A DNA stretch of 64,000 bases. Origin: Owenia fusiformis (lineage: Eukaryota; Annelida; Polychaeta; Sabellida; Oweniidae). Positions 1 through 11,829 of this stretch are shown here, one piece after another. The stretch covers positions 28,909,248-28,973,247 of the forward strand of contig CAIIXF020000003.1 of the NCBI GenBank assembly GCA_903813345.2. Reading direction: 5' to 3'. A program made the position numbers and the translations under genes. The stretch's first letter is position 1; each line of letters begins with the position of its first letter. The notes under the pieces are model-generated. The model was not told the DNA's origin, ran no database searches, and worked only from the letters and a program-made list of their open reading frames with translations.

Positions 1-919
1 TACATTCCTTGCCGTAAGGCGAAATATTTATGTAAGTGGTCAGTCATGGTCACTGACCATGACAGACCATCAGGCTTATGTTTAAATCAGTTTAGGCCCA
101 ACTTCTAAAAGATGAACAACTCTTACAATTTCTCTTGATAATAAAATAAAGTATTTGAATTAAACAAAATATGAAGTAGTCAGTTACTTAATATAAAGGA
201 AGTAAAACCCTTTATAACACTAGTATAGCTACACTGCATACGAATGTGTAGACAAATCGTGTCTAATACAGGTGTATTCTTACCAGGTGCAAACTGGGAG
301 AGCATCAACATTTTGCAATGTATGAGATTTTATATCTCCGACTCTTTGCATTTTCTTTGAAACACCAAAACTGTCACCGTTAACGTCACTTTAATTTACA
401 GAGCACGTTTCATCCATGGATTCAAAAGAGGCTGAAGAGGGTATACTTTTAGGTCGCGAAGCGTTGCCGTTGTGGAATATCTGTCACCAAATAATAAGAA
501 AAAAAATTTCATATATTGCATATATTCCAAGATGAATGTGCCTAAATATTCGTCATTCTCGGGACTTTTCGAAAAATATTTATTTCGTTCAGTGTATTTC
601 AAGTAATGACGGTTGATGACAGATTTTAATATATTAGTGTTTTGTTAAACGTTTAGATATAAATTAAAAATGTCGAGGATAGTGAGATTGATAATTATTT
701 ACATATTTCAATCTATTTTCGGTTAGTAGGCTAGCCGTGGCACTTTCTCAAGATGATATTTCACTAGCCCTTCGGGCCTCTTGGAATATATGAACTTGTG
801 AAAGATGTACAGGTATTCACCTCAACAAAATGTAAGTTTGTATTGTGTTTCATCTTAGGTATTGTTGATCTTTCATGGAAAATACTATATACAGCAGCGA
901 TGATTCAAAATACGTAATA
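1..919. other. Intergenic, nothing recognised
   Basis: AT-rich sequence with only short open frames. None shows a domain, signal peptide or convincing splice context. Confidence 0.5.
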
Positions 920-1190
920 GACGTACCTTGTATTCGCGAATGCACCCTGAACTAACGCCTGTCGGCTACCGGATTAACCTTATATTTTATGACCAACTTA
1001 TTTAAATATGAATTGAATAGTGGCAGATACTATTCATATTTAAATGAGTTTCCAGTAAAATAGTAGGTTAATTCGGTAGCCGATAGGCGTAAGTTGCATT
1101 CGTGAATACAAGCGAAGAAAAGGGTACTATAATGCCAGTACTTACTGTAATTAAATCAAATGTGTTGCATTCGCGAATTCAAGGTACGTC
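920..1190. mobile_element. Foldback/MITE, 271 bp
   Basis: The ends are inverted copies (GACGTACCTTGTATTCGCGA at left, its near complement at right). A second inverted pair lies inside: CCTGTCGGCTACCGGATTAA near 958 against the complement around 1066-1090. Long interrupted palindromes of this size with no coding capacity are typical of MITEs. Superfamily not assignable. Confidence 0.6.
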
Positions 1191-1340
1191 AATAATGTAT
1201 TGTCCAGGGTAAGGTATGACATTTTTATACTTTGTATTTAACTTTTCTTCGCTTATTTTAGTATTGCTGTACTAAAATTCATTTATGTGATAAAATGGAT
1301 TTTGGAAGAACAATGTCTTTCAGGAACCTCACTGCTCCCC

Positions 1341-1584
1341 ACCTGGTTATAAAGACTTAAAACAATAAGTCTTATAACAAAATGGATGAACATTCGTCGG
1401 AGGAAATTTTATTTTCAACATTTTCACCAAAAAGGAGGTGATTTGCAACCAAATATTTTATAGTACCTGGTTATAAAGACTTAAAACAATAAGTCTTATA
1501 ACAAAATGGATGAACATTCGTCGGAGGAAATTTTATTTTCAACATTTTCACCAAAAGGAGGTGATTTGCAACCAAATATTTTAA
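1341..1584. repeat. Tandem duplication, 124-bp unit x2
   Basis: The unit beginning ACCTGGTTATAAAGACTTAA at 1341 recurs at 1465 with almost no differences apart from one A in a homopolymer (CCAAAAAGG versus CCAAAAGG). The near-identity suggests a recent event. Confidence 0.9.
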
Positions 1585-1861
1585 CCGTATGTTAAAAGTA
1601 ACATCCAGTTACTGAAAATCTAAGCAATCACTCGTAAATATATTCATCAGCTGAAATAATCGAATGAGAACTTCTCACTTCAGCAACAATGACGTAACAT
1701 CTTTATAACCAAGTGATGACCAGTGAACCTGTCATCCAAGTAAAATTATCGTAACTCTATTAGTATAAACAAAACCTCACAATCACAACTTGAATTTCAT
1801 TTCGCTATTTATTTTTCTAATAAATTATTTATCATTGGATGTATATCGAACAATAGATGTA

Positions 1862-2363
1862 CAGCAAAACCTGTCTAATCCGAACGCCACTGGGACCGGC
1901 TAAATGAGTTTAGATTAGGAGGTGTTCACATTTCAAGGTTTTTGCATTCGCAATATTCCGGATTCTGGAGAAATGTGAACACATTCTCAGTAAATTTTTA
2001 TAGATCTTTTGACCACATAGCTTTAGGGCATTCCAGAAATTTGAAAATTTGATTCAAATGAATCTAGTCATGATGGAAAGCCCCATTATGATTGAGACCA
2101 TTTTAGATTTTTTCCCCAAAATTTTGATATCATGACAACATTTGAGCAATTTTGTATGAAACATCAGAAATTTTATGAAAAGTGTTAAGATTAGACAGGT
2201 GAATATTTCAAATATGACTGTTCATTGTTTAAATTGGGAAGTGTTCACATTTCAAGTTTTTTTTAAACATGGGAGTCAATGGGAGGAAAAATTGCCCCAA
2301 GAAAAGTGTTCAGATTGGGAGGTGTTCGAATTAGCCAGGTGTTCAGATATACAGGTTCTACTG
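1862..2363. mobile_element. pogo/Tigger-like MITE, 502 bp
   Basis: The ends are CAGCAAAACCTGTCTAATCC and the imperfect complement ACAGGTTCTACTG, each flanked by TA (1860-1861 and 2364-2365). The subterminal sequence repeats GGTGTTCxxATT several times. TIRs starting CAGTNNAACCTNTCTAATCCG with TA target sites are characteristic of pogo/Tigger-like elements. No transposase frame remains. A related, longer copy is at 32015-33423. Confidence 0.7.
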
Positions 2364-2365
2364 TA

Positions 2366-3313
2366 GATTCATTCAATGATGAATCGTGGAAATGAGGTGA
2401 CTTGAGCCACACAATCGAAATTATATTTGATAAGTTTTTATATCTAGAGCATGCAGGCGAACTGTGACAATTACAACTGATACAGCCAAAACCTAATATA
2501 ACTTAAATAATTTTCAACTATTTCATACAAAAAACAACGAGAGAAATAACTAACAGCTAAATGCCATTGTTTTCATGTCACCCTGTACTTTGCAAATACA
2601 ATGTAAATCAAATAAGTACATTGCTTTTTAAATTCTTTCAATGATTAATACAATTTGCAAATTATAACTACAAAATAGCGTCGTTTAAATTATCAATTTC
2701 TACATTTATATGGTGTCTGTTTAACAGTTTTACCCAAAGCACCAATTCCAACAAAACATATAAAAATAAAATATTAAAAATCTATACAATATAATACATT
2801 TACAATACAATATCTCTGTACAATATTTACAACTAGTTGATTGTCTTAATGACATCGTGCACAATACTACAGACTACCTATTTCTATGTACAAATTACTG
2901 GTGTATTCACAATATTTAGCTCAATATATGTTCCTAGCCTTATTCCCAAATGTGTTATGAAGCACCCACTTTTTGACAGCATTTATTGGGGAAAGCAGTG
3001 CAAAGATATGGCTTTAGAAAACTGTCTGACTGTGTTCAAACCTATCCTCACATGGTTTTGGATAAGATAAGCGGGGTATGTCAATTGTCAAGTACCAGAG
3101 GCATTTTCCCCCGTGCGTGCCACTTTTCATATTGTTATACCAATCTTGAAACAGGGTTGCGTATACTTTTTCATCCTCCGAACGCAGGGATCTAAAACGC
3201 CATCCGCTACATTACTTCCTTCTTCCGAGAGCGAGCTACGAGTTCTAAAGGCCTGTGTTTGGAGCATGATACTTTTTAACATACTTATAATATGATAATA
3301 TCATGTAGTTTAC
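2366..3313. other. Intergenic, nothing recognised
   Basis: Low-complexity AT-rich sequence downstream of the laminin-G gene. It holds several overlapping short frames with no recognisable domain. Confidence 0.4.
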
Positions 3314-3319
3314 GTTTTA
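3314..3319 (-). promoter_or_regulatory. Candidate poly(A) signal of the laminin-G gene
   Basis: TTTATT on the plus strand is AATAAA on the minus strand, about 200 bases beyond the stop codon at 3520. It is the first canonical hexamer downstream of the gene; cleavage is not shown. Confidence 0.4.
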
Positions 3320-3401
3320 TTAATAAAACACAAAGTGTAACCATGGCATCAGGGTATAAATACTGCAAGTGTAAGTTTAGAGTTCAACGAACACAGCTGC
3401 T

Positions 3402-3469
3402 GGTATATTGGGTAGTTCATGCTATTATGGCGTATGGTATATTGGGTAGTTCATGCTATTATGGCGTAT
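3402..3469. repeat. 34-bp unit x2
   Basis: GGTATATTGGGTAGTTCATG plus the following 14 bases occurs twice head to tail, just beyond the 3' end of the laminin-G coding region and so probably within its 3' UTR. Confidence 0.8.
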
Positions 3470-3519
3470 CTATAGAAGATCATTAAACTGCAATTATTCT
3501 ACTCTTCTGCAATGTCCCC

Positions 3520-6500
3520 TCAATCGCATGAAAAGACTGCAGAGTAGTGGGGCGTTCCTTCCACGGGCACTTCGTCGATTCGAAAGTTTCTTAGACATCC
3601 GTTAAGCCTTTGATTTAATCCCTGAAGAAACAAAACAAATACTATATAGGATCACGTGACCTTTAATACACAGTCCTACTTTATATTACATAAATCAAAA
3701 ATGTTGTTATGATTAATATGTACTTGGTGACTCGTGCCAACTTTACATTGATCTGAACTAGATTTGAAAAAGGAGTTCCCCAAAGGAGTAAATTGGGACC
3801 CTTCATATTTATAATATGGTAATTAATATTTCAAACTTGACATGTCAGTGCATTCCGGATAGAAGTGACTTTGCGGGAGAGAACGTCAATACACTATGCC
3901 CCTGAAGTAAAATACTTTGACTACCCATCATGAAATGGGAAATAATGATGAAAAATGGAGTAAATAATCCAATAATGTCAAAAATTGTCACCAGAAAAGA
4001 AAAAAAGATTACTACTCAGAATCGAGAGATAAATGCTATTGGATAATATTAAAACCAGAGTAAGGAAAATTTGTTTTTGGGCAGGAGAATTACATCCTCT
4101 CATAAGGGTCATTCCATGGGAAAAAGAAAAGAATTAATTTACATTTCAGTTTAAGGATTTGTGTATTTAAGTAAACCCACAGTGAGAAAGAAAACTACTT
4201 GGGTACATTTCACCTAAATATTCTTAATGTAACCCAGGAGAAATTAAAGAAAGTACAATTTCGAATTAAACATTGAATGTGTACAGTGGATTATAAACGA
4301 ATACATGGTAAATTGTTTAAGTCTTTAACACGTGGTTAACACAGGTGTACTGTCACCTGTGGATCGCTAATTACTAGCAGGCAGCGTAACCATGTCTTTA
4401 TACGCAGTGAATAACACGTGCTAAAAGTCACAGTTGTCATACAATAGTGTACATCATCATCTGACATCAAATAGTTACATTTTGTAATGTTATATGATGT
4501 ATAGTTATACAAATACTTATAAATAACTTTGGATAACAAACTGCGATGGTTTTGAAATTGGGTTATCACATCATCTGCATGCGCGCATACGCCATGATAA
4601 CATAGACAAGAGAACGCCATGTGATAGTTTAACATTTGATTAAAATAAATGGATTTGGTTTAGTATTCATCCATTTAGTTTCACTTTATACATTATTTCC
4701 ATAAAAAGCATTGCGTTTTCATTATTAAAAGTGAATGTCGAATATTGTAAACGATAACACGGAAGTGTGACGATCTGGAAGTTTACAAACTTAATTTTAT
4801 CACCTTATTTATGTTCATAATCAAATATTATCTTCCTCTGGAGTTAAAAACAATATTTGCAACAATGAGTGTACAATAATCGCCATTTTATATTAAAAAA
4901 ACAATTCACACTTTTAAACATACAGGTAATAATAAAACAGCCAATCAACCACTGTATACTCTCAATTTGTCTTAAGTATACGTCAGCTTAAATAGTTTAT
5001 AACTCAATGAATTCTGCACCTGTTGCCTTTATTTATTGACACTACTAAAGTGTAACCTTTTTTTGTTGCAACACTCGAAGTCCACTTGTGTTTAAGAGTG
5101 TCAATAATACCCACTTACCCACTACAAGCCCAGGGGGAAGGCTATGTGCGGGTACGAGTATTATTTTTATAAGTTTAGATGCAATTTTTTGATTGGAAAA
5201 CCACAAAGTGGTACGTTATGAACCACGACAATTAAATGAAATACGTATGATAGATATGCATAACAGTAAATTGAAAATTGGCAGAAAACATATAAAGGTG
5301 CGGCATACAAAGGGAAAGCCTATTTGTTTTATATATATATAATTGAGTAACCGGGTTGAGTAACTACTAACGAGTAGGTGTTTGATATATATAAGTCATT
5401 TATATCAGTAAACGTCATTAATATATTTAAACTAACTTGATCTCAAAATTATTCCAATAATTTTGTATACCATACTTCAATTGTATAAATATTCAGAAGG
5501 CATAACTTTCAAAACAAAACAAAATATCATAATAAACCTTCCTTTTTGTGTAAAATATTTTGTGCGAGATATCCCGAGCATAACAATCAAATAAGGAGTA
5601 ATTATGTTAAGGAATTAATTTGGAATTTCCTTTCCTTGTACTGTTTAAATATTTTTCCTGGACACCACTTTCAAGGTGTTATAACTGAAACCTTACGAAT
5701 TAAGATGGGATACCATATAAAGTTATCAGAGTAGATTATGAATTATTCTTTGTACTTTATTCATTGTATTTTACATAACTTTACATTGTGTTTTCCAATG
5801 CTGCTGTTGGCACGTTTCATTAGTACAATATGAATAACTTACTTAAAAGTAATACTTACACTAAAACCTGGTATCCTCACCCTCTGAGGGAGTCCCCCGA
5901 GGTAGATATGATTGAATGGGGCACAGGTGTGAACGTAATCTCTAAATGGTTTCTCGTCATCAATTTTAACCATCCCCTTTAGTGGAATTCTTGTAAACTC
6001 AACCTGGAAATAGATATAATACATGATTTGAACTGTGGATTTGTCTATTGATTATTGACTTTGAATTTTGTATCACATAACGCTTGCTGGGTTCTTTGGT
6101 TGGGTGCCCGACTTATGCAAAAGCAAAATTTACAACAGAAAAACACCAAGACCTATCAAGTCACAGAAAATTAATACATAGAAATAACATGAATCAAAGG
6201 CGCGTCTTTATCAACGATGTCTCTTTAGGTGTTGTCTTGATTGTAAATTGACTCAGCACACAGCAATGTAATCGAGAGATAGTGATTTTAAATTAAATAA
6301 AATGAATGGCAAATTAATGTTGACGTTCAGAAAATGTATTGAACGATTGTAATATACTTGTCAAATATTTCTCTAATGTCAAATAGCATGTACAACTGTT
6401 TAGTTCGTTTATATATTTGATTCGTAGATATATTTGATCAACTTAACTCTGAGCTTAATTTGAAGTTCGGATTCATCAAGTACATTATAGATAAGATGAC

Positions 6501-9500
6501 ACCATTTTAATATCTATGTTTTAATTATCAGTCCCTCCCTTAATTGTTTATTCTTAAATATCCAATCCTTGTACCAATAAATAAATAAAAGTAAGTTTAA
6601 ATTAATACATTGGTACAAGTACATATTATGAAATATGTGTGTCTTTCCGATTATCTATGATTGTCTACAAAGAGTCTGTATATTTTTCTAAATGTTTCCT
6701 TATGTGCTGTTTTATACACTTCATTTTACATGGTTCCCCAATTCTTATAAAAACGTGTGCCCTTAGACCCAATTTTTTACCCCTGTGTAATTGTACCTCA
6801 GAATATATTCCTTATAAATAACAATAATGTACTATATATCTTGTGATAATAGGCCATACTAGCCTAAGTCGATCAAGCGTTATACACATTTTATTCATGA
6901 CTTTTTACCCAGTGGTAAATATGATGATATATGTCCACGTTCCATGACACTTCATTCGTAGTCCAATTACAAAACGGAAACGCTGTCTTAAAATTTTCTT
7001 TAAGTCCATGTAAGGGCTGAATGGTTTATCAAATAAGAAAGTGTGTCAATTTAACAAGAAAGTGTGTCAATTTAAACAAATTGATTTGTTGAAAACGTCC
7101 AACTGACAGCAGTGACTCGTGTCATTATATTGTAACAAGAGAAGATACTTGAAAGGAAAGTACAATTAATTAAACATTGAAAAAATGATCGAAATTAGGA
7201 AAGAATAATAAGCGAACTGACACGAAGCCAAGAATAATACGAATTATGAGGCACACCCGAGAATCATGGCGTGGATTAACATGTTGCATATTTGGATTGA
7301 AGTTTTAAGCATGAGAAAGCAAATAGTGTCAATTGAATTAAGTTGTTCCTCAACAAAGACTCGACTGACACTTGTTCATTTTTTTGGTTTCATTCATAAA
7401 GCATAAGTTGTATATCGATGTTACTACATGCCATTCAATAGCGACAAGTATGGTTGATAGACTCTAAGTCCCCATATGCATGTAATTCTAAAAAGTAGTG
7501 TTTTTATACAATATGTGACTAAATATTGTTCGAGACATTGGTCTTCACATTGTTACGCGGGGACTAATTTCAATAGAAGGTGGAGTTAGGCTATATTGCT
7601 CCGCCTAAAATATGTCGTCTGCTGACGCGTACGACGTCTGCAGATAGGATCGAGTCCAGTCTCAGTGTCACAACGGAGTCAATCTTCTACCCTGACTTCA
7701 GAAAACTGTCGCTGAATAAGTGATCTGAAGGGGCATGTTTTGCTGACGAAATATGTGGTTGTGGCACGACTGACTCCGAATAAGCTGAAGTTAAGGACTT
7801 TCATCGGCATAAAGACGACGCGTTGTCGCCCCGCCATAACTAACGAAAACGTGGAAACATCATTTTCAACGTCTGTCTACTGAATGGACGGTTTGACTAA
7901 TATTTATCTATACTTGACTGCTAGTGACTTTCATAGAAGAAAGCAAATAGCCGAAGGTGTCTGGTGTGAGTGTCTATGTATCACTCTTAAGGAAAATCAA
8001 TTGCGACTCATACTTTTTCTTTTGTTATTCCAAACAACCAATCAATTTAGCAAATATCTGATTCATCCATGGCATTAGTCTTTTTTGTCTCTTGAAAAAT
8101 TAATCATTACCGTTCACATTGCGATGCTTTCAGAATTTCACCGCTAATTAATTATTAATCCAAAAGCACTGGTCATAAAACCTGATTTTTAATGTAGATG
8201 ATTGTACAAATCTGATTGTACATATATATTTATAGATTTTGGTATGATTTGAAATCTTTGTATTCTTCAAATGGAGATGGATGATATCGTTTAGGATGTT
8301 TATATTTTTAACACATTTTCTTACTTCCGATTCCATAATCAAGGTCTCGGTATTATTTTAGTTTTTTCTGATACTGAATACTTTTTAATTTTTATTCAAT
8401 AAGATAATATACACGATTATAAGATGAATAATAGATACAGATCGCCCTTACCTTATGCCAAGAGTTGTCGTTGAATTCCTCATGCATGGTAAGAAGACCG
8501 TTTGTATTACCGCAATTGAAGTAGTATCTGAGATGCCCTTGTTGGAGATAAAGCGCTACAGAATCGGGTGTTTCCGCCGATCTATGTTCTAAATTTTCGC
8601 TACTTGCTAGAAATAAAAGTCCCGTAGAATGCCTTGTCTTGAATTCGACACTTAAAGACGATCTGAAATTGATAAATAATATGTATGTACCTTTAATTGT
8701 TAAAATTGTTTGTGTTTACTTTGATAAATACTGTTACACGTGCAGGTTCCTCTGTATAAATATTTGTTTTCTTATCTTTACAGAATTCAATAGAATTTCG
8801 ATATTGACATTTGACGTGTGCCATTCTCTTTAAGAAGCTCACCACGCGAGCGTTTAAGTTTCAATTAAATATGTCATTTGGTGTTGAAACATAAACGAGA
8901 AGTGTTTAAAAGTGGCTTTATATCCGATGTAAGAAAAATTAACAATAAAAAGGGGAGGGAAACGGTAACCACTTATTGTGAAAATAAACCATAAAATGTT
9001 CGCACTTTAAGTAGCTGAGAAAATAAACAAATGTGTCGATCTAGAACCTAGGGAAGCAAAAAAAGTATCGATACACTAAAAATAAAGACCTTAACAATAT
9101 TGAAACAAAAGTTTTTTTCATTTCCTTGTACTTGTGTACGTATGGTATTGGATTATTCCTAGGCATTCACAGCTATTTGGGATGTTACGATTAATGGAGG
9201 AATTTCGGTACAGATTTCTGACCATGTTCACATCCAGATGGGTGTGAAACTACAGGTGACACCTCGCCACAGGTGTATTTTAGAAGAATATTGGAAATGA
9301 TTAAGATTTGGTCAAGAAATACACGTACTTCAATTGAATAAATATTCGTGGTAGTGTATTTCACATGTTTTGCATACATATAATAACTATGTCAAGTTTA
9401 TAGCATTTAAGACATTATGATTTTAGCCACAACAAATGGAGGAAATATTTGAGGGGAATCTCTGGTGAAAAAAGTACTTTTTTGATTCATCTTCATGTTG

Positions 9501-11634
9501 TCTTATGTACAGTAGTTTGTTATCTCATATATATGGTAGTGTAATGACACTATATGGACAACGCTGCCCTTTTAAAACGACAAACTTAACTCAAATATCA
9601 AACTGAAATTAGCTATTTCAAATTATTAAACTGTCAGACTATATCAAGAACAAGGGAAAATCACAAAACGCAAACTTATATATTTAAATATTTGATTTTT
9701 AAAAAGCGTTTGACATCAAAGAATCAAATTTATTTCTGAACGTTCAAACTATTGTTCAGAACGAATCCCTGGAAACCCTTTTAAGTAAAATGCAAGTCAT
9801 TCTTGACTACAAACGCCTTTTAGGTGCTTACCTATCGCCCAATGGGTAAACGGGTTCGTACTGTACTCGACTACCTTGCATTCTTGCAATGCGAACGCCT
9901 AGGGCGCTGGCTATATCAATTGTTGCCTAAAAAATAAAACACCTAGAATTAATTCAATTAAATATACGAATATTTAACTAATCAAAGTAAAGGGAAAAGA
10001 CCAAACGCTGTAATGGAACCTATAACAAAAGCAAGCTCGATGGTCAAAGGAAAATCCCCGAAATACAAGCTATGGATTAACATAATTTATCGAAATTTAA
10101 TTTTTTGTTGTTGCGCTATGTGTCTTTTATAAGGTTTCTCCATTGCAATGAAACTTGATGAAATACCAATAAAACGAGGAGTCATTTCAAATTGATAAAT
10201 AATGTGGATATGTAGGCCATTGAGCCATTGATTCTATTTATGCATAAAATAACAAACTTTGCCCAAACTGTGAATTCCTGCTTCCTCAAACTTGACCGGA
10301 CATCGCACGACCTTATCTTGTCATAAATATAATCCACTCACAATTTCAATCATTAGTTTTTTGATTATTTTGAAATTAAAAGCCGGAAATTACATAATCC
10401 AATCCTGTTTTTTTTATTTATTTTAAAGTATTCATATTTCAATTTTCTCATTGCTTTTGACACTGGATATCTCTTAATCCAATCGTGTGAAATTTGACGC
10501 ACACACGTCATGTGCTTATGGAAACATTTTCCTTCTTTTGCCTTCTCAGTCACTATTGTCTTGGAATCCGGAAATCTATTCATTTTTATAATTTATATAC
10601 AACTTATCGACATTAAAACTTGTTTATGGTTATTTAAGGCTAATGTCTGATTTAGTAAATTGAAGTGTTGTGCAATGTGCAGTAAAAACGAAGAATAAAT
10701 ATATCATAATTTAAATGGTAAAGAGGGGGTGGGGAAAGGGGTCATTTAACAATGTTTCTTCGTGCAATTCCTGAAATGATGAAGCTTGTTGAATTTTCTT
10801 GTTTTGGTTGAGCTTTTCATTTTTCTGTTTGATAGAAAAATCCAAAACAACAATGTTAAAGTTACATAAAAAAAGAAAGGCTTATAATAAACTTGGCTTT
10901 CTAAATCCCGCAACGAAACATATATAGCGTTAATAGACTTTGTTTTGACTGCAAATGGTATTAGATGCGTGGGTGTCTCAGTATATGCGAACTTGACCTT
11001 TTTGTGACTTCTCGGAGTTATATTACACATTTTTGTATGTGTACGTTGTTTTTCATAAATAAACCTGTCACTCCCTCAACCAGAATGAAAATGCCATGGT
11101 GCTTTTGGATAGAAATCAATGAAATTGGCAGATATCGCTGAAATTTGATACTCTATTCAAACTAACACAAATAAGCAATATGGGACTAAAATGCAGAAGA
11201 CGTAAATGACATCACCCACATCATTGATATAACGTTTATTTTCCTTTTAAGGGAAACCCACTCCTTATAGTTTACATGTTAAAATGTCAAGATAGTCAGA
11301 TAGAGATGACTGTTTGTTAAAACATGCAGTGAAAATTTAAAGTGAATTGTACCGTTTTATTCATTGACGCCAACAAAATAAAAATATAGAACATTTGTGA
11401 GAAATTAATAAGCAGTTGTCAACAACTATGATCATATGTTTGTGAATTTAAAAAGGTGTTATACGTCTGTAGTTATCTTTTGATGAGTGCCTTGTATAAA
11501 CTCTAGAAAATAAAATAGATACTCACTGAACAAGCTTTTCCTGGTATTCTGGTCGCCCTACCACAAACTGGTCTAAACATAGCGCAAGTTATGAACATGG
11601 TTAAAACATCGACTGCCGTGCATCTTGAAACCAT
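3520..11634 (-). CDS. Secreted single-domain laminin-G-like protein, five coding exons
   Basis: Exons read on the minus strand: 11634-11527, 9926-9832, 8662-8452, 6003-5860 and 3621-3520 (stop TGA at 3520-3522). They join in phases 0, 2, 0, 0 with GT/AG borders to 220 codons (219 residues). Exon 1 begins MVSRC and has a hydrophobic stretch that looks like a signal peptide. The rest is one laminin G / concanavalin-like domain (about residues 40-205): SSLSVEFKTRHSTGLLFLAS, then an ALYLQ strand, NDNSWHKVEF, HIYLGGLPQRV, and the typical closing LNGCLRNFRIDEVPVEG. The Cys of HTCAPF and of NGCLRNF can form the usual C-terminal LamG disulfide. LamG domains usually bind glycans, steroids or matrix proteins; no ligand can be named here. 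It is short for the family: no EGF repeats, second LamG or membrane anchor, so it is probably secreted. The ATG chosen is the first after the TATA box and the only one giving a signal peptide. Domain call firm, role unknown. Confidence 0.85.
7036..7077. repeat. 21-22-bp unit x2
   Basis: AAGAAAGTGTGTCAATTTAA is repeated head to tail, in the third intron of the laminin-G gene. Confidence 0.7.
7545..7880. other. GC-richer island, possible old interspersed repeat
   Basis: This block is clearly richer in CpG and GC than the surrounding intron. It contains GGATCGAGTCC, one mismatch from a tRNA B box, but I find no convincing A box at the right distance. The minus strand holds a 52-codon frame starting MAGRQRVVF that matches no family I know. 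Candidates are a SINE-like repeat or an unrelated small exon; neither is supported. Confidence 0.25.
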
Positions 11635-11810
11635 GTTGATGATTTAAGTGAAAAAGAAACTTTTGATTAATTGAGAGAATTTTTTTTATGAATGATTTAA
11701 AGTTCGTGTATTTTCTGACAGCGTTGATATATCTTGATTTTAAATTGTCTTTATTTTGATTCTTACAGAATGATTACCGACGGTTGTGTTTAGATGCGAT
11801 GATTAGTTCG

Positions 11811-11820
11811 CTTTATATAC
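11811..11820 (-). promoter_or_regulatory. TATA box of the laminin-G gene
   Basis: The minus strand reads GTATATAAAG here, about 180 bases upstream of the start codon at 11634. This would place transcription start near 11780-11790 and give a 5' UTR of roughly 150 bases. It is a good sequence match to a TATA element in the right orientation, but initiation is not proven. Confidence 0.5.
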
Positions 11821-11829
11821 TTACCAAAC

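Noticed and set aside
7620-7700. tRNA or SINE pol III promoter
   Set aside because: A B-box-like GGATCGAGTCC is present, but no matching A box and no cloverleaf could be found.
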